A DNA stretch of 64,000 nucleotides, taken from Microbacterium sp. CSI-V (GTDB taxonomy: Bacteria; Actinomycetota; Actinomycetes; Actinomycetales; Microbacteriaceae). Positions 60,454 to 64,000 of the stretch are shown here, in pieces. The position numbers and the translations under genes were made by a program. Position 1 is the first letter of the stretch; each line of letters begins with the position of its first letter. The stretch lies in the NCBI RefSeq assembly GCF_001984105.1, contig NZ_MTQM01000009.1, positions 372,001 through 436,000 of the forward strand, read 5' to 3'. A model generated the notes under the pieces. It was given only the letters and a program-made list of their open reading frames with translations. It made no database searches and was not told the DNA's origin.

Positions 60454-61872
60454 ATGGACTCCCCCGCCGACCGCGACACGATCGCCTCCGCTCCGCAGAA
60501 GCCCGTCGAGACCACGACGAACCGCAAGGCACCCTTCCCGCGCGGATTCCTCGACACCATCTCCACCGGCTGGGCGGAGCGCCCCGACACCCTCCCGGCA
60601 CCGCGCGAGCAGGCCGCGTGGGCGGCACGTCGCCGCGATCGGGTGTCGGCGGCGTTCCCGGGCGAGCGTCTCGTGGTGCCCGCGGGATCGCTCAAGCAGC
60701 GCAGCAACGACACCGACTACCCGTTCCGCGCCCACTCCGCCTTCGCGCACCTCACCGGATGGGCTGCGGATGCCGAGCCCGACTCGGTGCTCGTGTTCGA
60801 GCCGCGTGACGGCGGGCACGACGCCGTGCTGTACTTCCGCGAGCGCGCCGACCGGACGACGCCCGAGTTCTACGCCGACGCCACGATCGGCGAGTTCTGG
60901 ATCGGTCCGCGCCCCGCTCTGGCCGGCGTCGCCGCCGATCTGGGACTGGCGACCGCCCACGTCGACGGCTTCGTCGCGACGGATGACGACCGCGTCGTCG
61001 GCGCCGATGACGAGCTCACGCGTTTCGTCTCCGAGCTGCGTCTGGTGAAAGACGAGTACGAGCTCGCCCAGATGGCGCTGGCCGTCGAGGTCACGGCATC
61101 CGGATTCGACGACATCATCGCCGAGCTGCCCCACATCGTCGAGCACCCGCGGGGCGAGCGCGTCGTCGAGGGCGTCTTCCACAGCCGTGCGCGCGCCGAC
61201 GGCAACGCCGTGGGGTACGACACGATCGCCGCGTCGGGACCCCACGCCTGCTACCTGCACTGGACCCGCAACGACGGGGCCGTCGTGCCGGGCGACCTGA
61301 TCCTCATCGACGCCGGTGTCGAGGTCGACAGCCTGTACACCGCCGACATCACGCGCACGCTCCCCGTCTCGGGGCGCTTCACCGAGGTGCAGCGCCGCGT
61401 CTACGAGGCCGTCCGTGAGGCCGCGGATGCCGCCTTCGCCGCGGCGCGTCCGGGCGTGCCGTTCCGACGCGTGCACGAAGCGGCGATGGAGGTCATCGCC
61501 GCCCGCGTCGCAGAGTGGGGCCTGCTCCCCGTGACGGCGGAAGAAGCGCTGGATGCCGATCAGGGCGGCCAGCACCGGCGGTACATGGTCCACGGCACGA
61601 GCCACCACCTCGGCATCGACGTGCACGACTGCGCACAGGCACGTCGCGAGATGTACTACGACGGCCTGCTCGAGCCGGGCATGGTCTTCACGATCGAGCC
61701 GGGCCTGTACTTCCAGATCGACGATCTCACCGTGCCCGAGGAGTACCGCGGGATCGGGGTGCGCATCGAGGACGACATCGTGATGACCGCCGACGGCCCG
61801 GTGAACCTGTCAGCGGGGATTCCGCGGACCGCGGACGAGGTCGAGGAGTGGATCGCGCGGCTCGCGCGATGA
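60454..61872 (+). CDS. Aminopeptidase P (Xaa-Pro aminopeptidase)
   Basis: A 472-residue M24 metallopeptidase that removes N-terminal residues before proline. The N-terminal domain is the creatinase-like fold; the pita-bread domain carries the metal ligands D286 and D298 (LILIDAGVEVDSLYTADITRT region), H384/H385 (GTSHHLGIDVHD), E415 (FTIEPGLYF) and E439 (GVRIEDDIV). Start ATG 60454 is preferred over the GTG directly before it. The stop overlaps the next gene by ATGA. Confidence 0.93.
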   Translation: MDSPADRDTIASAPQKPVETTTNRKAPFPRGFLDTISTGWAERPDTLPAPREQAAWAARRRDRVSAAFPGERLVVPAGSLKQRSNDTDYPFRAHSAFAHLTGWAADAEPDSVLVFEPRDGGHDAVLYFRERADRTTPEFYADATIGEFWIGPRPALAGVAADLGLATAHVDGFVATDDDRVVGADDELTRFVSELRLVKDEYELAQMALAVEVTASGFDDIIAELPHIVEHPRGERVVEGVFHSRARADGNAVGYDTIAASGPHACYLHWTRNDGAVVPGDLILIDAGVEVDSLYTADITRTLPVSGRFTEVQRRVYEAVREAADAAFAAARPGVPFRRVHEAAMEVIAARVAEWGLLPVTAEEALDADQGGQHRRYMVHGTSHHLGIDVHDCAQARREMYYDGLLEPGMVFTIEPGLYFQIDDLTVPEEYRGIGVRIEDDIVMTADGPVNLSAGIPRTADEVEEWIARLAR

Positions 61873-63650
61873 CGTTCACCCCACCCGCGTCGTTCGCGAC
61901 GCGGCCGACGCTGCGCGGTTCCTTCGGCATGTCGGCATCCACGCACTGGACGGCCACGGCCACCGCGCAGTCCGTCCTGGAGCGTGGCGGCAACGCGTTC
62001 GACGCGGCCGTGGCGGCGGCCTTCGTGCTGCACGTCGTCGAGCCGCACCTCAACGGCCCAGGCGGCGACCTCGTCGCGATCGTGCGGCCCGCCGGCAGCG
62101 ACGAACCGCTCGTGCTGATGGGACAGGGCCCCGCACCGGCCGGCGCGTCCGTGGAGGCGTTCCGTGCGCGCGGCCTCGACCTCGTGCCCGGCGCGGGCGG
62201 GCTCGCGGCCGCGGTGCCCGGCGCCGTCGACGCATGGCTGCTGCTCCTGCGCGATCACGGCACGTGGGACCTCGCCGACGTGCTCGACTACGCGATCGGC
62301 TACGCGCGCGACGGGCACCCGCTCGTCGCCGGCGCCGCCGTGACGATCGGACGGGTCGCCGACCTGTTCCGCGACCACTGGACGACCTCGGCCGACCTGT
62401 GGATGCCGACCGGCGCGGCGCCCGCGCCGAACACGATCGTCCGCAACCCGGCGTACGCCGGCGTGCTGGAAGGTCTCGTCGCGACGGGATCTCCTGCCGA
62501 CGGTCGGGAGGCTCGGATCGACGCGGCCCGACGCGAGTGGATGACCGCGGTGCTGCCGCGGGCCGCCGCGTTCGCGCGCCTCCCCCATCGACACTCGGAC
62601 GGCGGCGATCATCCCGGTGTGCTCGACGACGCCGATCTCGCGGGGTGGAGCGCGTCGTTCGAGCCGGCGGTCTCGGCGACGTTCCGCGGATGGCGTGTCT
62701 TCAAGGCCGGCGTGTGGACTCAGGGTCCCGCCCTTCTGCAGACGCTACGGATGCTCGACCCGCTCGACGACGAGCTCCTCGACCCGTCGACGGCGGCCGG
62801 TGCCCACACCCTCCTCGAGGTGCAGAAGCTTGCGTATGCCGACCGCGACGCATGGTTCGGCGATGCCGATGTCGCTGCCGACGTCGACGCCCTGCTCGCC
62901 GACGAGTATCTCGCCGAACGCGCCGCACTGATCGACGACGCCGCCAGCCCCGCCCTTCGCCCCGGTTCTCCGGACGGTCGCCCGCCCGTCCTGCCGCCGC
63001 TCCGGACGGATGCCGGAGTCACGAGCGCCGGGACCGGCGAGCCGACGGTGGATCGGAGCGGGCAGACCCGCGGCGACACCTGCCACCTCGACGTCGTCGA
63101 CCGTTGGGGCAACGTCGTGTCCGCGACGCCCTCGGGCGGATGGCTGCAGTCCTCCCCCGCGGTGCCCGACCTGGGATTCTGCCTCGGGACGCGCCTGCAG
63201 GCCACGTGGGTGATGACCGGGCACCCGGCATCCCTCCTCCCGGGTCGGCGGCCCCGAACGACGCTCACCCCGACGATGCTGACCCGCGGCGAGGAGGTCA
63301 TCGCGATGGGGTCGCCCGGCGGCGACCAGCAGGACGCGTGGCAACTGCCCGTCCTCCTCCGCATGCTCATCGGGGAATACGAGCCGCAGCAGGCGATCGA
63401 CGCCCCCTCGCTGCACACGACCGCGGTGCTCGATTCGTTCTGGCCGCGCACGTGGACGCCCTCGGGTGCTGTGGTGGAAGACCGCATCGGAGACGCCGTC
63501 GTCGAGGAGCTCGAACGCCGGGGACATGCCGTCCGTCGGGCAGGCCCCTGGGCACTCGGGCGAGTGAGCGCGGTCGGGCGGGATGCCTCGGGACTGCTGT
63601 GGGCTGCCGCGAACCCGCGCGGGATGCAGGGGTACGCCGCCGGCCGGTGA
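61869..63650 (+). CDS. Gamma-glutamyltransferase-family (Ntn) hydrolase
   Basis: A 593-residue protein of the gamma-glutamyltranspeptidase family. GGNAFDAAVAAAFVLHVVEPHLNGPGGD is the large-subunit signature. The autocatalytic Thr is T404 in RGDTCHLDVVD, followed by LTPTMLTRGEEVIAMGSPGGD. No signal peptide is seen, unlike secreted GGTs, so it is probably cytosolic and used for peptide or gamma-glutamyl turnover with the coupled aminopeptidase. The substrate could also be cephalosporin-like acyl amides. Confidence 0.88.
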   Translation: MTFTPPASFATRPTLRGSFGMSASTHWTATATAQSVLERGGNAFDAAVAAAFVLHVVEPHLNGPGGDLVAIVRPAGSDEPLVLMGQGPAPAGASVEAFRARGLDLVPGAGGLAAAVPGAVDAWLLLLRDHGTWDLADVLDYAIGYARDGHPLVAGAAVTIGRVADLFRDHWTTSADLWMPTGAAPAPNTIVRNPAYAGVLEGLVATGSPADGREARIDAARREWMTAVLPRAAAFARLPHRHSDGGDHPGVLDDADLAGWSASFEPAVSATFRGWRVFKAGVWTQGPALLQTLRMLDPLDDELLDPSTAAGAHTLLEVQKLAYADRDAWFGDADVAADVDALLADEYLAERAALIDDAASPALRPGSPDGRPPVLPPLRTDAGVTSAGTGEPTVDRSGQTRGDTCHLDVVDRWGNVVSATPSGGWLQSSPAVPDLGFCLGTRLQATWVMTGHPASLLPGRRPRTTLTPTMLTRGEEVIAMGSPGGDQQDAWQLPVLLRMLIGEYEPQQAIDAPSLHTTAVLDSFWPRTWTPSGAVVEDRIGDAVVEELERRGHAVRRAGPWALGRVSAVGRDASGLLWAAANPRGMQGYAAGR

Positions 63651-63693
63651 CGAGGTTCTCCACAGGGTGAAAACACGCCGGTGCGCGTTTGCC

Positions 63694-63699
63694 TACGAT
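63694..63699 (+). promoter_or_regulatory. -10 element of the right-edge ESX-like gene (leaderless)
   Basis: TACGAT lies 7 bases before ATG 63707. Confidence 0.45.
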
Positions 63700-63706
63700 C
63701 CCGCGC

Positions 63707-64000
63707 ATGTCGTACTCGGTGGATCCCCCGCAGCTGATCGGTCTCGGCGAGCGCATGCGACGCTCGTTCGACGACCTGGACGAGGCTGCCCGCGGGCTGC
63801 GGAGGGCCGCGGATGCCGCGGCCCTCGGACTCGTACACGCCCTGCCCGCCCACGGCGCCCTCGTCGAGCTGACCGCCGGGCGCATCGATCTGGCGCACCG
63901 CATCGTCGCGCGCGGCCGAGCCGTGCTCTCCGCCCTCCAGACCGTGGTCCTCGCCTACCTCACCGCGGATGAGGAGATGGCCGGCGCGGCCGAGGTCGCA
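63707..64000 (+). CDS. ESX-like small protein, paralogue of the gene at 28173 (partial)
   Basis: Ninety-eight codons are visible before the window ends. YSVDPPQLIGLGERM opens it and LAYLTADEEMAGAAEVA closes the visible part, matching YSID and LAYVQADDDMA of the protein at 28173 in spacing and type. No signal peptide. By analogy a hydrolase and lipoprotein may follow beyond the window edge. Confidence 0.6.
   Translation, partial: MSYSVDPPQLIGLGERMRRSFDDLDEAARGLRRAADAAALGLVHALPAHGALVELTAGRIDLAHRIVARGRAVLSALQTVVLAYLTADEEMAGAAEVA

Overview
This 64 kb window is a high-GC actinobacterial chromosome segment, most likely from a Microbacteriaceae organism close to Microbacterium. The evidence is the strong G/C preference at third codon positions, the DUF3039, DUF3107, DUF2342 and UPF0182 proteins, the Ku/LigD pair, two AdnAB-like helicase-nucleases and a compact C50-carotenoid operon led by a MarR regulator. 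The genus is an inference; no rRNA is present. There is no CRISPR array, insertion sequence, integrase or phage gene. Most of the window is dense core chromosome with many 4-base ATGA/GTGA gene overlaps.

Layout. 1-8.8 kb: end of a membrane-protein gene, quinone-reductase-like enzyme, tRNA-Leu(UAG), DedA protein, divergent ku/ligD (end joining), a cation diffusion facilitator and a murI-rph-rdgB operon. 8.9-16.9 kb: pncB, a small secreted protein, DUF3039, an ABC exporter pair whose ATPase has a 474-residue low-complexity front, a nucleotidyltransferase read from a TTG codon, and a hydrophobic protein of unknown role. 16.9-25.1 kb: maltokinase, then a cell-surface polymer region with three CDP-glycerol glycerophosphotransferase-like proteins, a family-2 glycosyltransferase and a membrane-anchored HtrA protease. 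25.3-28.0 kb: aminotransferase, nitrilase-family hydrolase, DUF6328 protein and initiator tRNA. 28.2-31.0 kb: a three-gene accessory cassette (small ESX-like protein, WXG-like/DUF1023 hydrolase, lipoprotein) followed by a frameshifted remnant of a second lipoprotein gene. A paralogue of the first cassette gene begins at the right edge of the window.

31.1-37.9 kb: an FGE-fold protein without the catalytic cysteines, a CrtR-like MarR regulator, and divergently idi-crtE-crtB-crtI-crtYe-crtYf-crtEb, a complete set for a C50 carotenoid of the decaprenoxanthin type. 38-48.7 kb: UPF0182, Lon-like PDZ protease, DUF2342 protein, a solitary cyclodehydratase-like protein overlapping a UvrD helicase by 191 bp tail to tail, NudC and a kinase-fold protein lacking the catalytic loop. 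48.8-64 kb: adnA/adnB-like pair, DUF3107, ferritin-like protein, DEAD-box helicase, PHP phosphoesterase, EEP-family protein, aminopeptidase P, gamma-glutamyltransferase-like protein and the partial ESX-like gene.

Two genome-scale signals stand out. Many genes have a TANNNT hexamer only 6-8 bases before the start codon and no Shine-Dalgarno sequence, as expected for leaderless transcripts. The heptamer GGATGCC (or its complement GGCATCC) is about ten times more frequent than base composition predicts.
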